Both the position numbers and the translations under genes were made by a program. Below the pieces are notes generated by a model. The model did not search any database, was not told the DNA's origin, and was given only the letters and a program-made list of their open reading frames with translations. From Herbaspirillum sp. DW155 (GTDB lineage: Bacteria; Pseudomonadota; Gammaproteobacteria; Burkholderiales; Burkholderiaceae_D), in NCBI RefSeq assembly GCF_037076565.1, contig NZ_AP029028.1, positions 4,712,001 through 4,776,000 of the forward strand: DNA of 64,000 bases. The letters are read 5' to 3'. Positions 9,671 through 18,634 of this stretch are shown one piece after another (position 1 is the stretch's first letter; each line of letters starts with the position of its first letter).

Positions 9671-10816
9671 TCAGGGCTGGTACTGCCAGGCGCCATCAAC
9701 GATCTTGACCATCACCGAAGCCCGCTGATCCAGACCCAGATGATCGGTGGCCGACATGTTGTAGACGCCATGCACGCCCGTGACTTCCTTGGTGGCTTCC
9801 AGCGCATCACGCAGGGCCGCGCGGAATTCCGGCGTGCCCGGCTTGCCGCGCTTCAACGCCACGGGAATGGCTGACTGCAGCAGCACGCCCGCATCCCAGG
9901 CATAGCCGCCGAAGAGCGACACGCTGTCCTTGCCGTGGGCGGCTTCGTACTTCGTGGTGTAGTCCAGCGCGACCTTGCGGATGGGATTGTTGAGCGGCAG
10001 TTGCGCCGCCACCAGAACGGGACCGGCAGGCAGCAGCGTGCCGTCGAGCATCTTGCCGCCCACGCGCAGGAAGTCGGCATTGGCCACGCCGTGGGTCTGG
10101 TAGATCTGGCCCTTGAAGCCGCGTTCCTTCAAGGCGCGTTGCGGCACCACGGCCGGTGTGCCGGAGGCGGCGATGAGGATGGCGTCGGGCTTGGCCGCGA
10201 CCAGCTTCAGGGCTTGCGCGGTAGCGGAAGTATCGTTGGGCGCGAAGCGCTCATTGGCGACCAGTTCCAGTTTCTTGAGACCGGCGGCCTTCTTGAATTC
10301 TTCATACCAGCCTTCGCCGTAGGCATTGGCATAACCGATGAAGGCGATGCGCTGGTAGCCGCGCGCCACCATGTCCTTGGCAATAGCCAGCGACATCATG
10401 ATGTCGTTCTGCGGGGTCTTGAAGACCCACTTCTTCTTCGCATCCATGGGCTCGACGATGCGCGCGGCCGCCGCCAGCGAGATCATCGGCGTCTGCGCTT
10501 CGGCCGCCACTTCGCTCATCGAGATGGAATTGGGGCTGATCGACGAGCCCACGATCACATCCACATTGTTTTCGGTGACGAAGCGGCGCGCATTCTTGAC
10601 CGCCTGCGTGGTATCGGAGGCGTCATCGAGGACGATGTAGTTGATCTTCTGCCCGGCGATGGTGGTGGGCAGCAGCGCAATGGTGTTCTTCTCGGGGATG
10701 CCCAGCGAGGCGGCCGGGCCGGTGGTGGACACGGTGACGCCGACGTTGATGTCGGCGTGTGCAGCGAGCGCGCAGCCGGCCAGGGCCAGCGCGAGCAGGG
10801 GGCGAGCGAACTGCAT
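9671..10816 (-). CDS. Periplasmic substrate-binding protein of Liv-type ABC transporter, phenylacetate cluster
   Basis: The 381-residue protein has an N-terminal export signal (MQFARPLLALALAGCALAAHA) and a type I periplasmic-binding fold like LivJ/LivK (DINVGVTVSTTGPAASLG at the start of the mature part). Cleavage after AHA is likely; LAGC at residues 12-15 could instead act as a lipobox. AGGAG precedes the ATG. It lies 71 bp after paaR in the same direction, and the matching permease and ATPase genes follow beyond paaZ. This order suggests the system captures phenylacetate or another aromatic acid in the periplasm. Ligand identity is inferred only from context. Confidence 0.88.
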   Translation of the reverse strand: MQFARPLLALALAGCALAAHADINVGVTVSTTGPAASLGIPEKNTIALLPTTIAGQKINYIVLDDASDTTQAVKNARRFVTENNVDVIVGSSISPNSISMSEVAAEAQTPMISLAAAARIVEPMDAKKKWVFKTPQNDIMMSLAIAKDMVARGYQRIAFIGYANAYGEGWYEEFKKAAGLKKLELVANERFAPNDTSATAQALKLVAAKPDAILIAASGTPAVVPQRALKERGFKGQIYQTHGVANADFLRVGGKMLDGTLLPAGPVLVAAQLPLNNPIRKVALDYTTKYEAAHGKDSVSLFGGYAWDAGVLLQSAIPVALKRGKPGTPEFRAALRDALEATKEVTGVHGVYNMSATDHLGLDQRASVMVKIVDGAWQYQP

Positions 10817-10887
10817 GAAGGTCTCCTTGATGTGTTGTCATTGTGGTGCTGCATGCCTGCAATGACGCCACCGCTCAAGGGTTCACG

Positions 10888-11508
10888 TCATCGTTTCTTC
10901 TTTCCCGCGCCGTCCAGGCTCACGGCGCCGATTCCGCCAAACAGCAGCTCCGACACGACCACCGCCATGCGTTCATGGGTCAGTTCGCCCTCGGGCTTGA
11001 ACCACATGAACATCCAGTTGATCATGCCGAACAACAACATGGCCAGCGGCTTGCCCATGCGGCTGCGGTCCAGTTCCGGCCGCACCGCGCACATCGCGTC
11101 GGCCACCGCCTTGACCACTTTGCGCTCGCCGTTGAGGATGCGCTTCTGGTCGGCCGGTTCCAAAAAGCGCACGTCCTCGGTCAGTACACGATGCTCGTTC
11201 TGGGCATCGCGGTATTCCTCCACGAAGCGCTGGATCAGCAGGCGCAAGCGCGGCTCGGGGTCCAACTCCTGCTGCGCGACTTCATCGACCAGGCCGCACA
11301 GGCGGTCGATGTGGTCCTCGCAGATGTGCATCAGCAACTGATGCTTGTCGGCAAAGTAGTGATACAGCGAGGCCTTGGACAGGCCGCAGGCCAGCGCCAC
11401 TTCATTCATCGATGTGCCCACGAAACCATTGCGCGCAAACAGGGCCGCTGCCTGTTCGACGATGGTCTCGCGCTGGTTGTCATATCCCGCTGCACGCTTG
11501 CGTGGCAT
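10888..11508 (-). CDS. paaR: TetR-family repressor of phenylacetate catabolism
   Basis: The 206-residue protein has a TetR helix-turn-helix at about 14-60 (motif GFVGTSMNEVALACGLSKAS, then LYHYF) and a C-terminal ligand-binding region. The ATG at 11508 is preferred over an upstream in-frame codon near 11670: AGAGGA lies seven bases before it, and the longer version would be translated from DNA carrying the operator boxes. In other betaproteobacteria TetR-type PaaR represses paa genes and phenylacetyl-CoA releases it; here two palindromic boxes in the divergent spacer fit that role and probably autoregulation. It leads the leftward operon with the ABC transporter and paaZ. Confidence 0.88.
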   Translation of the reverse strand: MPRKRAAGYDNQRETIVEQAAALFARNGFVGTSMNEVALACGLSKASLYHYFADKHQLLMHICEDHIDRLCGLVDEVAQQELDPEPRLRLLIQRFVEEYRDAQNEHRVLTEDVRFLEPADQKRILNGERKVVKAVADAMCAVRPELDRSRMGKPLAMLLFGMINWMFMWFKPEGELTHERMAVVVSELLFGGIGAVSLDGAGKKKR

Positions 11509-11627
11509 AAGTGCGTCCTCTTCGATATCTCTGCAAAAGTCATGATTGTGCCGTAAATCAAAACTCTGGCGAAACATCTCCGATCTGCCTGCACCAACCG
11601 CCCGGCCTTCCCGATCCGTCAATGCAC

Positions 11628-11645
11628 TTTCTGACCGGTCAGAAA
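11628..11645. promoter_or_regulatory. Perfect 18-bp palindrome, putative PaaR operator
   Basis: TTTCTGACCGGTCAGAAA is a perfect palindrome centred on ACCGGT, 120 bp upstream of the paaR start and just left of the rightward promoter. Size and symmetry suit a TetR dimer. It shares the GACC..GGTC core with the box at 11665-11680. Confidence 0.72.
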
Positions 11646-11662
11646 AAATCTTCAAAACATTA

Positions 11663-11691
11663 TTGACCAACCGGTCGGTCGAACTTATTAT
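11663..11691 (+). promoter_or_regulatory. Probable sigma70 promoter of the paaY-paaA side with embedded PaaR-like box
   Basis: TTGACC at 11663-11668 and TATTAT at 11686-11691 are separated by 17 bp, a good sigma70 layout. The spacer is mostly GACCAACCGGTCGGTC (11665-11680), an imperfect palindrome with one mismatched pair. A repressor bound there would block RNA polymerase directly. Transcription would begin near 11698, about 60 bases before paaY. Confidence 0.68.
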
Positions 11692-11759
11692 TCCTCAAAA
11701 AACAGCGACAGGCAAATGGTTTTTCCGCGTGGCCGGAAGAGCCGGCAAAGGAGACAGCA

Positions 11760-12362
11760 ATGCCTTGTTATTCGATGGAAGGCGTGATCCCGGTAGTCGA
11801 TGCGACGGCCTACGTGCATCCCACGGCGGTACTGATCGGCGACGTCATCGTCGGGCCCGGCTGCTATGTCGGCCCGGCGGCCTGCCTGCGCGGCGACTTC
11901 GGCCGCATCGTGCTGGAGCGTGGCGCCAATGTGCAGGACACCTGCGTGATCCATGGTTTCCCCGGCCACGCGACGGTGGTGGAAGAAAACGGCCACATCG
12001 GCCACGGCGCCGTACTGCACAGCTGTACCGTCAGGCGCGATGCGCTGGTGGGCATGAATGCGGTGGTGATGGATGAGGCGGTCGTGGGCGAACAGGCCAT
12101 CGTGGCGGCCTGCGCCTTCGTGCGCGCCGGCATGCAGATTGCCCCGCGCACGCTGGTGGCGGGTGTGCCGGCCAAGGTGGTACGCGAGCTGTCGGACCAA
12201 GAGATCGCCTGGAAACAGGAAGGCACCCGCACCTATCACGACCTGGCCCGGCGCAGCCTGCACAGCCTGCGCGAGGTCAGCCCCTTGCGCGAGATCGACG
12301 CCGACCGGCCAGCGCTGGCTGCGCCGATGGTCGAGCCGCTGATTGCGGCGAAGCGGGCTTAG
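11760..12362 (+). CDS. paaY: Phenylacetate degradation thioesterase, gamma-carbonic-anhydrase fold
   Basis: The 200-residue protein is a left-handed beta-helix hexapeptide-repeat protein of the gamma-carbonic anhydrase family, with the metal-binding-type histidines in VIHGFPG and [10 protein letters not shown]. PaaY hydrolyses dead-end CoA adducts formed by spontaneous reaction of ring-opened phenylacetate intermediates, so it protects the CoA pool. AAAGGAG precedes the ATG at 11760. It is the first gene to the right of the divergent control region, separated from paaA by 171 bp. The length and C-terminal helical tail match PaaY better than generic gamma-carbonic anhydrases. Confidence 0.93.
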   Translation: MPCYSMEGVIPVVDATAYVHPTAVLIGDVIVGPGCYVGPAACLRGDFGRIVLERGANVQDTCVIHGFPGHATVVEENGHIGHGAVLHSCTVRRDALVGMNAVVMDEAVVGEQAIVAACAFVRAGMQIAPRTLVAGVPAKVVRELSDQEIAWKQEGTRTYHDLARRSLHSLREVSPLREIDADRPALAAPMVEPLIAAKRA

Positions 12363-12382
12363 CAGCGGACATAGCAGCGGAC
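12360..12382 (+). repeat. Direct 11-bp repeat and spacer before paaA
   Basis: TAGCAGCGGAC occurs at 12360-12370, overlapping the paaY stop codon, and again at 12372-12382. The rest of the spacer to paaA has a small inverted repeat (GTAAC at 12398-12402, GTTAC at 12407-12411) and repeated CAGTTTT/CATTTTT tracts. No second PaaR-like box is visible. It may hold a second promoter or an mRNA processing site. Confidence 0.4.
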
Positions 12383-12533
12383 TTAGCGGCGAAATTAGTA
12401 ACCGAAGTTACCAGTTTTCATTTTTCAGTTTTTTAAGTATTCAGTTTCAGGCACCCGAAGCGGGCCCAGGCGGCCAGGATCTCGTTCGTCCGTCGTCCAT
12501 CGTCCGGCGTGCCATTTTCCATGGAGAAGCACC

Positions 12534-13520
12534 ATGTATGCACAACTCGTAGAAACCGGACTGTCCAAGGTGCGCAGCATCGAGGACATGTCCCCCGAAG
12601 AGCAGGCCTTCCAGGCACGCATCGATGCAGGCGTGAAGATCGAGCCCAAGGACTGGATGCCCGAAGCCTATCGCAAGACTCTGGTACGCCAGATCTCGCA
12701 ACACGCCCACTCGGAAATCGTCGGCCAGCTGCCCGAGGGCAACTGGGTGACGCGCGCACCCACGCTGGAGCGCAAGGCCATCCTGCTGGCCAAGATCCAG
12801 GATGAGGCCGGCCACGGTCTGTATCTCTACAGCGCCGCCGAAACCCTGGGCGTGTCGCGCGACGACCTGCTGGCCGAGCTGCATGCGGGGCGCGCCAAGT
12901 ATTCCAGCATCTTCAATTATCCCGCCCTCAGCTGGGCCGACATGGGCGCCATCGGCTGGCTGGTGGATGGCTCGGCCATCATCAACCAGATCCCGCTGTG
13001 CCGCTGTTCCTTCGGCCCCTATTCGCGCGCCATGGTGCGCGTGTGCAAGGAAGAATCCTTCCACGCCCGCCAGGGCTACGACATCATGCTGGCGCTGTGC
13101 CGCGGCACACCCGAGCAAAAGCAGATGGCGCAGGATGCGCTGAACCGCTGGTGGTGGCCGGCGCTGATGATGTTCGGCCCCTCCGACGCCGATTCGGTCA
13201 ACAGTGCGCAGTCGATGCAATGGCGCATCAAGCTGTTCTCCAACGATGAACTGCGCCAGCGCATGGTGGACCAGACCATCCCGCAGATCGAATACCTGGG
13301 CCTGACCGTGCCCGACCCCGACCTCAAGTGGAATGCCGAACGCGGCCGCTACGACTTCGGCGCCATCGACTGGGACGAATTCAACAACGTGGTGCGCGGC
13401 AACGGCCCCTGCAACCGCGAACGCCTGGCCACCCGCAAGAAGGCCTACGACGACGGCGCCTGGTTCCGCGATGCGCTGGTGGCGCATGCCGACAAGCGCG
13501 CCGCGCGCAAGGCGGCCTGA
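12534..13520 (+). CDS. paaA: 1,2-phenylacetyl-CoA epoxidase, catalytic subunit
   Basis: The 328-residue diiron oxygenase subunit carries ferritin-like ligand motifs EAGH (Glu91, His94) and EESFH (Glu174, His177). With PaaC it forms the epoxidase core that inserts one oxygen atom into the ring of phenylacetyl-CoA to make the 1,2-epoxide; electrons come from PaaE. GGAGAA lies before the ATG at 12534. It opens the tightly packed set paaABCDE, in the usual order. Length and motifs are normal for the family. Confidence 0.97.
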   Translation: MYAQLVETGLSKVRSIEDMSPEEQAFQARIDAGVKIEPKDWMPEAYRKTLVRQISQHAHSEIVGQLPEGNWVTRAPTLERKAILLAKIQDEAGHGLYLYSAAETLGVSRDDLLAELHAGRAKYSSIFNYPALSWADMGAIGWLVDGSAIINQIPLCRCSFGPYSRAMVRVCKEESFHARQGYDIMLALCRGTPEQKQMAQDALNRWWWPALMMFGPSDADSVNSAQSMQWRIKLFSNDELRQRMVDQTIPQIEYLGLTVPDPDLKWNAERGRYDFGAIDWDEFNNVVRGNGPCNRERLATRKKAYDDGAWFRDALVAHADKRAARKAA

Positions 13521-13615
13521 GCCGCCGACACTCCCTTTTTTTGCATCGCTTCATCTCACAACCATGCCAGTGGCCGCCAGCCAAGCACGGCGGCCCGCCA
13601 ACAAGGAAACGCATC

Positions 13616-13900
13616 ATGAGCAAGGAATGGCCTCTCTGGGAAGTCTTCATCCGCAGCCAGCACGGTCTGGCCCATAAACACGTCGGCAGCCTGCATGCCC
13701 CCGATGGCGAGATGGCCATCAACAATGCCCGCGACGTCTACACCCGCCGCAACGAAGGCGTGGGCATCTGGGTGGTGCGCGCGGCCGATATCGTCTCCTC
13801 CAGCCCCGGCGACAAGGCGCCGCTGTTCGAACCGGCCAACAGCAAGGTGTATCGCCACCCGACCTTCTTCCCCATGCCGGCTGAACTGAAGAACCTGTAA
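13616..13900 (+). CDS. paaB: 1,2-phenylacetyl-CoA epoxidase subunit B
   Basis: The 94-residue protein starts MSKEWPLWEVFIRSQHGLAH, the standard PaaB opening. The open frame continues upstream of the ATG at 13616, but AAGGAAA just before this codon and the conserved N-terminus fix the start. PaaB bridges PaaAC heterodimers in the epoxidase complex and is needed for activity in vivo. It lies 95 bp after paaA and 10 bp before paaC. No catalytic residues are expected. Confidence 0.96.
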   Translation: MSKEWPLWEVFIRSQHGLAHKHVGSLHAPDGEMAINNARDVYTRRNEGVGIWVVRAADIVSSSPGDKAPLFEPANSKVYRHPTFFPMPAELKNL

Positions 13901-13910
13901 GAGGCGCACC

Positions 13911-14663
13911 ATGACCGACAAAACCGATTACGTGCGACGCCTGGGCGACAACGCCCTGGTGCTCTCGCAACGCCTCTCCGAATGGTGCGGCAAGGGTCCG
14001 GCACTGGAAGAAGACATGGCCCTCATCAACGTCTCGCTGGACCTGATCGGCCAGGCCCGTCTGTGGCTGGCCTATGCCGCCGAACTGGAGGGTGCGGGCC
14101 GCGACGAAGACCAGCTGGCCTTCCTGCGCGATGCCCACCAGTTCCACAACCTGCTGCTGGTAGAGCTGCCCAATGGCAGCTATGCCGACACGCTGGCACG
14201 CCAGTTCCTCTTCGACGTATGGCATTACTTCCTGCTGGAGGGTCTGTGCGACAGCCGCGATGCCCGCATCGCCGAGATCGCCCAGAAATGCTTCAAGGAA
14301 GTGACCTATCACGTGCGCCGCAGCACCGACCTGATGATCCGCCTGGGCGACGGCACCGGGGAAAGCCATCGCCGCATGCAGGATGCCATCGATGCGCTGT
14401 GGATGTACACCGGTGAACTGTTCGCCGCCGACGCGCTGGATCAGGTCATGCACGCCAATGGCATCGCGCCGGATCTGGGCGAACTGCAGCAGAAGTGGCA
14501 GCAGCACGTCATCGAGGTGATGCGCGAAGCCACGCTGCAACTGCCTGCTGCCGGCCTGTGGATGCAGAGCGGCGGCAAGGCCGGTCGTCATACCGAGCAC
14601 CTGGGCTATCTGCTGGCGGAGATGCAGTTCCTGCAGCGCGCCTATCCGGGAGCGAAGTGGTGA
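13911..14663 (+). CDS. paaC: 1,2-phenylacetyl-CoA epoxidase, structural subunit
   Basis: The 250-residue all-helical ferritin-like protein pairs with PaaA but has lost most iron ligands, as is normal for PaaC. Recognisable stretches are DNALVLSQRLSEWCGKGPALEEDMAL near the N-terminus, read here in two parts (DNALVLSQRLSEWCG and GPALEEDMAL), and GGKAGRHTEHLGYLLAEMQ near the C-terminus. It stabilises the PaaA active site and helps bind the CoA substrate. Its TGA overlaps the GTG start of paaD, so translation is coupled. Confidence 0.96.
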   Translation: MTDKTDYVRRLGDNALVLSQRLSEWCGKGPALEEDMALINVSLDLIGQARLWLAYAAELEGAGRDEDQLAFLRDAHQFHNLLLVELPNGSYADTLARQFLFDVWHYFLLEGLCDSRDARIAEIAQKCFKEVTYHVRRSTDLMIRLGDGTGESHRRMQDAIDALWMYTGELFAADALDQVMHANGIAPDLGELQQKWQQHVIEVMREATLQLPAAGLWMQSGGKAGRHTEHLGYLLAEMQFLQRAYPGAKW

Positions 14664-15193
14664 GCGAGCTCACTGCCTCGGCGCAGGCGCTGCAGGCCCG
14701 CATCTGGGCATGGCTGGAAGCCATCCCCGATCCGGAAATCCCGGTCATCTCGGTGGTGGACCTGGGCATCGTGCGCGAGGTCGAGGTATCCGATGAGGAT
14801 GCCGGGGCCGCGCGCTGCACGGTGGTGATCACGCCGACCTACTCGGGCTGCCCGGCCATGGGCGTCATCGCGCAGGACATCCGCGCTGCACTCAGGCAGC
14901 ACGGACTGGCCGAGGTGGCCATCCGCACGCAACTGGCACCGGCCTGGAACACCGACTGGATGAGCGAGAAAGGCCGCCGCAACCTGCAGCAATACGGCAT
15001 CGCACCGCCGGCGCAGCAGGTCATCGACATCCGCGGCATCAGCCTCAGACGCCAGGCCGCGCCCCAGGTGCAATGCCCGCATTGCGGTTCGATGCAGACG
15101 GTGTGCGTGAGCCAGTTCGGTTCCACCTCCTGCAAGGCGCTGTACCAGTGCAAGGACTGCCGCGAACCGTTCGATTATTTCAAGGCGCATTGA
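14660..15193 (+). CDS. paaD: Phenylacetate degradation Fe-S maturation protein (MIP18/DUF59 family)
   Basis: The 177-residue protein has a DUF59/MIP18-like domain (about 10-110, with IPDPEIPVISVVDLGIV and YSGCPAMGVI) and a C-terminal zinc-ribbon-like part with CPHCGS and CKDC. The best start is GTG at 14660, which overlaps the paaC stop as GTGA; no ATG fits. PaaD is thought to help assemble the iron or Fe-S centres of the epoxidase system. Gene position and both domains match known PaaD. The non-ATG start is the only unusual point. Confidence 0.93.
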   Translation: MSELTASAQALQARIWAWLEAIPDPEIPVISVVDLGIVREVEVSDEDAGAARCTVVITPTYSGCPAMGVIAQDIRAALRQHGLAEVAIRTQLAPAWNTDWMSEKGRRNLQQYGIAPPAQQVIDIRGISLRRQAAPQVQCPHCGSMQTVCVSQFGSTSCKALYQCKDCREPFDYFKAH

Positions 15194-15229
15194 GCCGCGC
15201 TCAATGTTCCAGAACCAAGGCACAACATC

Positions 15230-16300
15230 ATGAACAAATTCTATCCACTGACCATCTCGGGCGTGAAGCAGGAAACGCGCGATACCATCGTGGTCTCCTT
15301 CGACGTTCCGCCCGAGCTGCAGGACACCTTCGCCTATGAGCAGGGCCAGCACCTGACGCTGCGCTCGCAGTTGCAGGGCGAGGAGCTGCGCCGTTCCTAT
15401 TCGATCTGCTCGGCGCGCCAGGACAAGCAGTTGCGGGTCGCCATCAAGCGCGTGCCCGGTGGCCTGTTCTCGAACTGGGCCAATGAATCCTTTGCGCCGG
15501 GCCAGCGCATCGAGGCGATGCCGCCCATGGGCCACTTCAACGTGCCGCTGGACCCCTCCAACCGCAAGCACTACCTGGCCTTCGCGGCCGGCAGCGGCAT
15601 CACGCCGATGCTGTCGATCATCAAGACCACGCTGCTGGCCGAGCCGCACAGCCATTTCATGCTGATCTATGCCAACCGATCCTCGTCCTCGGTGATCTTC
15701 AAGGAAGAGTTGACCGACCTGAAGGATACCTACCTCGAACGCTTCAAGGTGGTCTACGTGATGAGCCGCGAACAGCAGGACGTGGAAATGTTCAACGGTC
15801 GCATCGACCGCGCCAAGTGTGATGCCTTCTTTACTTCCTGGATCAATCTCAGGGACGTCGACGCGGTCTTCCTGTGCGGCCCCGAAGAGATGGTGCAGGC
15901 GGTGACCGAATCGCTGCAGGCGCACGGCATGCCCAAGGCGCAGATCAAGACCGAGCTGTTCGCGGCCGGCACACCGGCGCGCGAGCACGTATCGCGCCCG
16001 GTGGTAGGCAAGAAGGAATGCGAGGTCACCGTGATCGTGGATGGCTATCACAACGTCTTCACCATGGACAAGGAAAAGGAATCGGTGCTCGATGCGGGCC
16101 TCAGGCACGGCATCGACCTGCGCTATTCCTGCAAGGGCGGCGTGTGCGCCACCTGCCGCTGCAAGGTGGTCGAGGGCAAGGTGGACATGGATGCCAACTA
16201 CGCGCTGGAAGACTACGAGATCGCGCGCGGCTTCGTGCTGAGCTGCCAGTCCTTCCCGGTGAGCGACAAGCTGCTGCTGGACTTCGACCAGGACAACTGA
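15230..16300 (+). CDS. paaE: 1,2-phenylacetyl-CoA epoxidase, reductase subunit
   Basis: The 356-residue reductase has an FAD-binding domain (RRSYSICSARQD near 60), an NADP-binding domain (FAAGSGITPMLSIIK near 125) and a C-terminal plant-type [2Fe-2S] ferredoxin domain with Cys301, Cys306, Cys309 and Cys339. It passes electrons from NADPH to the PaaA diiron site. Start ATG at 15230, 36 bp after paaD. paaG begins two bases after its stop, so the run continues as one transcript. Confidence 0.97.
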   Translation: MNKFYPLTISGVKQETRDTIVVSFDVPPELQDTFAYEQGQHLTLRSQLQGEELRRSYSICSARQDKQLRVAIKRVPGGLFSNWANESFAPGQRIEAMPPMGHFNVPLDPSNRKHYLAFAAGSGITPMLSIIKTTLLAEPHSHFMLIYANRSSSSVIFKEELTDLKDTYLERFKVVYVMSREQQDVEMFNGRIDRAKCDAFFTSWINLRDVDAVFLCGPEEMVQAVTESLQAHGMPKAQIKTELFAAGTPAREHVSRPVVGKKECEVTVIVDGYHNVFTMDKEKESVLDAGLRHGIDLRYSCKGGVCATCRCKVVEGKVDMDANYALEDYEIARGFVLSCQSFPVSDKLLLDFDQDN

Positions 16301-16302
16301 CC

Positions 16303-17094
16303 ATGGGCTACCAATCCATCCTCTTCGAGAACCATGACGGCGTGGCCGTCATCACCCTCAACCGTCCCGACAAGCTCAACAGCTTCACGGTGGCCATGCA
16401 TCTGGAATTGCGCGAGGCCATCGCCACCCTGCAGGCCGATCCCACGGTGCGGGTGCTGCTCTTGACCGGCGCCGGACGCGGCTTCTGCGCCGGCCAGGAC
16501 CTGGGCGACCGCGCCGTCAACCCCGGCGACGATGCGGTGGACCTGGGTGAATCCATCGACAAGTACTACGGCCCGCTGGTGAAGTCGCTGCGCGCCCTGC
16601 CCTTCCCGGTGATCTGCGCGGTCAATGGCGTGGCCGCCGGTGCGGGCGCCAACCTGCCGCTGGCCTGCGACATCGTGCTGGCAGCGCGCTCGGCCAGCTT
16701 CGTGGAAGTGTTCTGCAAGCTGGGATTGATCCCCGACACCGGCGGTACCTACTTCCTGCCGCGCCTGGTCGGTACGGCGCGTGCGATGGGCATGGCGCTG
16801 CTGGGCGAGAAGATCAGCGCCGAACAGGCCGAGCACTGGGGCCTGATCTGGAAGTGCGTCGATGACGACAAGCTGATGGAGCAGGCCCGCGCCATGGCCG
16901 CGCACTTCGCCCGCGCCCCGACCCGCGGCCTGGCCGCGACCAAGGCCACGCTGTATGCCAGCCCGGCGCATACGCTGAGCGAGCAGCTGGACCTGGAACG
17001 CGACACCATGCGCGCGCTGGGCCACAGCCGCGATTACCGCGAGGGCGTGAGCGCCTTCCTGGAAAAGCGCGCACCGCACTTCACGGGCCAATGA
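16303..17094 (+). CDS. paaG: 1,2-epoxyphenylacetyl-CoA isomerase
   Basis: The 263-residue crotonase-fold enzyme converts the ring epoxide to oxepin-CoA and also isomerises a later double bond. The oxyanion-hole regions read GAGRGFCAGQDLGDR and NGVAAGAGANLPLACDI, and FCKLGLIPDTGGTYFLPR fits the PaaG branch well. The open frame extends upstream inside paaE, but the ATG at 16303, directly after the paaE stop, gives the normal length and N-terminus. PaaG is preferred over PaaF because it matches E. coli PaaG along its length, including the QLDLERD and SADYREGVSAFL-like C-terminal stretches. Confidence 0.94.
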   Translation: MGYQSILFENHDGVAVITLNRPDKLNSFTVAMHLELREAIATLQADPTVRVLLLTGAGRGFCAGQDLGDRAVNPGDDAVDLGESIDKYYGPLVKSLRALPFPVICAVNGVAAGAGANLPLACDIVLAARSASFVEVFCKLGLIPDTGGTYFLPRLVGTARAMGMALLGEKISAEQAEHWGLIWKCVDDDKLMEQARAMAAHFARAPTRGLAATKATLYASPAHTLSEQLDLERDTMRALGHSRDYREGVSAFLEKRAPHFTGQ

Positions 17095-17095
17095 C

Positions 17096-18634
17096 ATGAG
17101 CGAACTTCAGAACAGCTACGCCCTGCCCGCCAGCGCTGCGGTGGCGGTCATCGGCGCCGGCACCATGGGGGCCGGCATCGCCCAGGTGGCGGCACTCGCC
17201 GGCCATCCGGTGCAGCTCTACGACAGCCGCGAAGGCGGCGCCGCCAAGGCCATCAGCGACATCCGTGCAAACCTCGACAAGCTGGCCAACAAGGACAAGA
17301 TCCCTTCGCAACTGGCCCAGGACGCCTGCGAACGGCTGTCGGTCGCAGGCAGCTTGCAAGACCTGCACGGCGCGCGCCTGGTGGTGGAGGCCATCGTCGA
17401 ACAACTGGCGGCCAAGCAGGAATTGTTCGGCAAGCTGGAAGCCATCGTCGATGCGCAATGCATCCTGGCCAGCAATACCTCCTCGATCTCGATCACCCAC
17501 ATCGGCGCCCCGCTGCGCCACCCCGAACGCCTGGCGGGCATGCACTTCTTCAACCCGGTGCCGCAGATGGGGCTGGTGGAGATCATCCGTGGTCTGGCCA
17601 GCGATACGGCCGTGGTGCAATGCCTGCACGACACCGCGCGGGCGTGGGGCAAGGTGCCGGTGGTGGCCCGCTCGACACCGGGTTTCATCGTCAACCGTCT
17701 GGCCCGGCCCTACTACGCCGAAGCCCTGCGCGTGCTGCATGAGTGCGGCGCGCAGCCGGCCACCATCGATGCCGTCATGCGTGAAGCCGGGGGCTTTCGC
17801 ATGGGGCCGTTCGAGCTGATGGACCTGATCGGACATGACGTCAATTTCGCGGTGACGCAATCAGTCTTCCATGCCTACTTCAACGATCCGCGCTTCACGC
17901 CCTCGCTGATCCAGCAGGAGCTGGTGCATGCCGGCCGCCTGGGCCGCAAGAGCGGGTATGGCTTCTATCGCTACGGCAGCGGCGCCGAGACACCTCAGCC
18001 CGCGACCGAGCCAAGCTTCGATCCGCCCACGGTGCCGCTGCAGTTGTTCGGCACGCATCCGCTGGTGGAAGTGGTACGCGCGCGCTACCAGGGCCGGGTG
18101 GAATACTGCCCCCCGCGTGCCGACAATCTGCTGATGAAGGCCGGTCCCGCCCGCGTCTACCTCACCGAAGGCCGTACCGCCACCCAGCAGTCCTACGACT
18201 ACAACATGCCCGACGTGGTGCTGGTGGACCTGGCGCTGGACTATGCACGGGCCACACGCCTGGGCATCACCCGCGCCGACCAGTGCCGCGACCGCGCCTA
18301 CCAGGTGGCTGCGGGCGTGCTGCAAGCCTGCGGCTTTGCGCTGTCGCCGATGGCCGACGTGCCGGGCATGGTGGTCATGCGCACCGTCTGCATGCTGGTC
18401 AACGAAGCCGCCGATGCGATCAACCAGGGGGTCTGCAGCCGGGCCGACGCCGATCTGGCCATGCAGAAGGGCGTCAACTATCCGCGTGGTCCGCTGGCCT
18501 GGGCCGATGCCATCGGCATCGATACGGTCGCCAGCGTCTTGCGCCAGCTCGGTGCCACCTATGGCGAGGACCGCTATCGGCTCTCGCCCCTGCTGCAACG
18601 TCTGCAAGCTTCCGGAAGGAAATTCCATGAATGA
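17096..18634 (+). CDS. paaH: 3-hydroxyadipyl-CoA dehydrogenase
   Basis: The 512-residue protein has an N-terminal NAD-binding Rossmann domain (GAGTMGAG at 20-27), the catalytic-type HFFNPVPQMGLVEI segment, and two copies of the C-terminal 3-hydroxyacyl-CoA dehydrogenase helical domain. It oxidises 3-hydroxyadipyl-CoA to 3-oxoadipyl-CoA. The ATG is one base after the paaG stop. The length is normal for the two-C-domain PaaH form. Its last eight bases overlap paaI. Confidence 0.95.
   Translation: MSELQNSYALPASAAVAVIGAGTMGAGIAQVAALAGHPVQLYDSREGGAAKAISDIRANLDKLANKDKIPSQLAQDACERLSVAGSLQDLHGARLVVEAIVEQLAAKQELFGKLEAIVDAQCILASNTSSISITHIGAPLRHPERLAGMHFFNPVPQMGLVEIIRGLASDTAVVQCLHDTARAWGKVPVVARSTPGFIVNRLARPYYAEALRVLHECGAQPATIDAVMREAGGFRMGPFELMDLIGHDVNFAVTQSVFHAYFNDPRFTPSLIQQELVHAGRLGRKSGYGFYRYGSGAETPQPATEPSFDPPTVPLQLFGTHPLVEVVRARYQGRVEYCPPRADNLLMKAGPARVYLTEGRTATQQSYDYNMPDVVLVDLALDYARATRLGITRADQCRDRAYQVAAGVLQACGFALSPMADVPGMVVMRTVCMLVNEAADAINQGVCSRADADLAMQKGVNYPRGPLAWADAIGIDTVASVLRQLGATYGEDRYRLSPLLQRLQASGRKFHE

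Noticed and set aside
10888-11670. Longer version of PaaR starting near 11670
   Set aside because: The extra residues would be encoded by the operator region and have no ribosome-binding site. The ATG at 11508 gives a standard TetR N-terminus.
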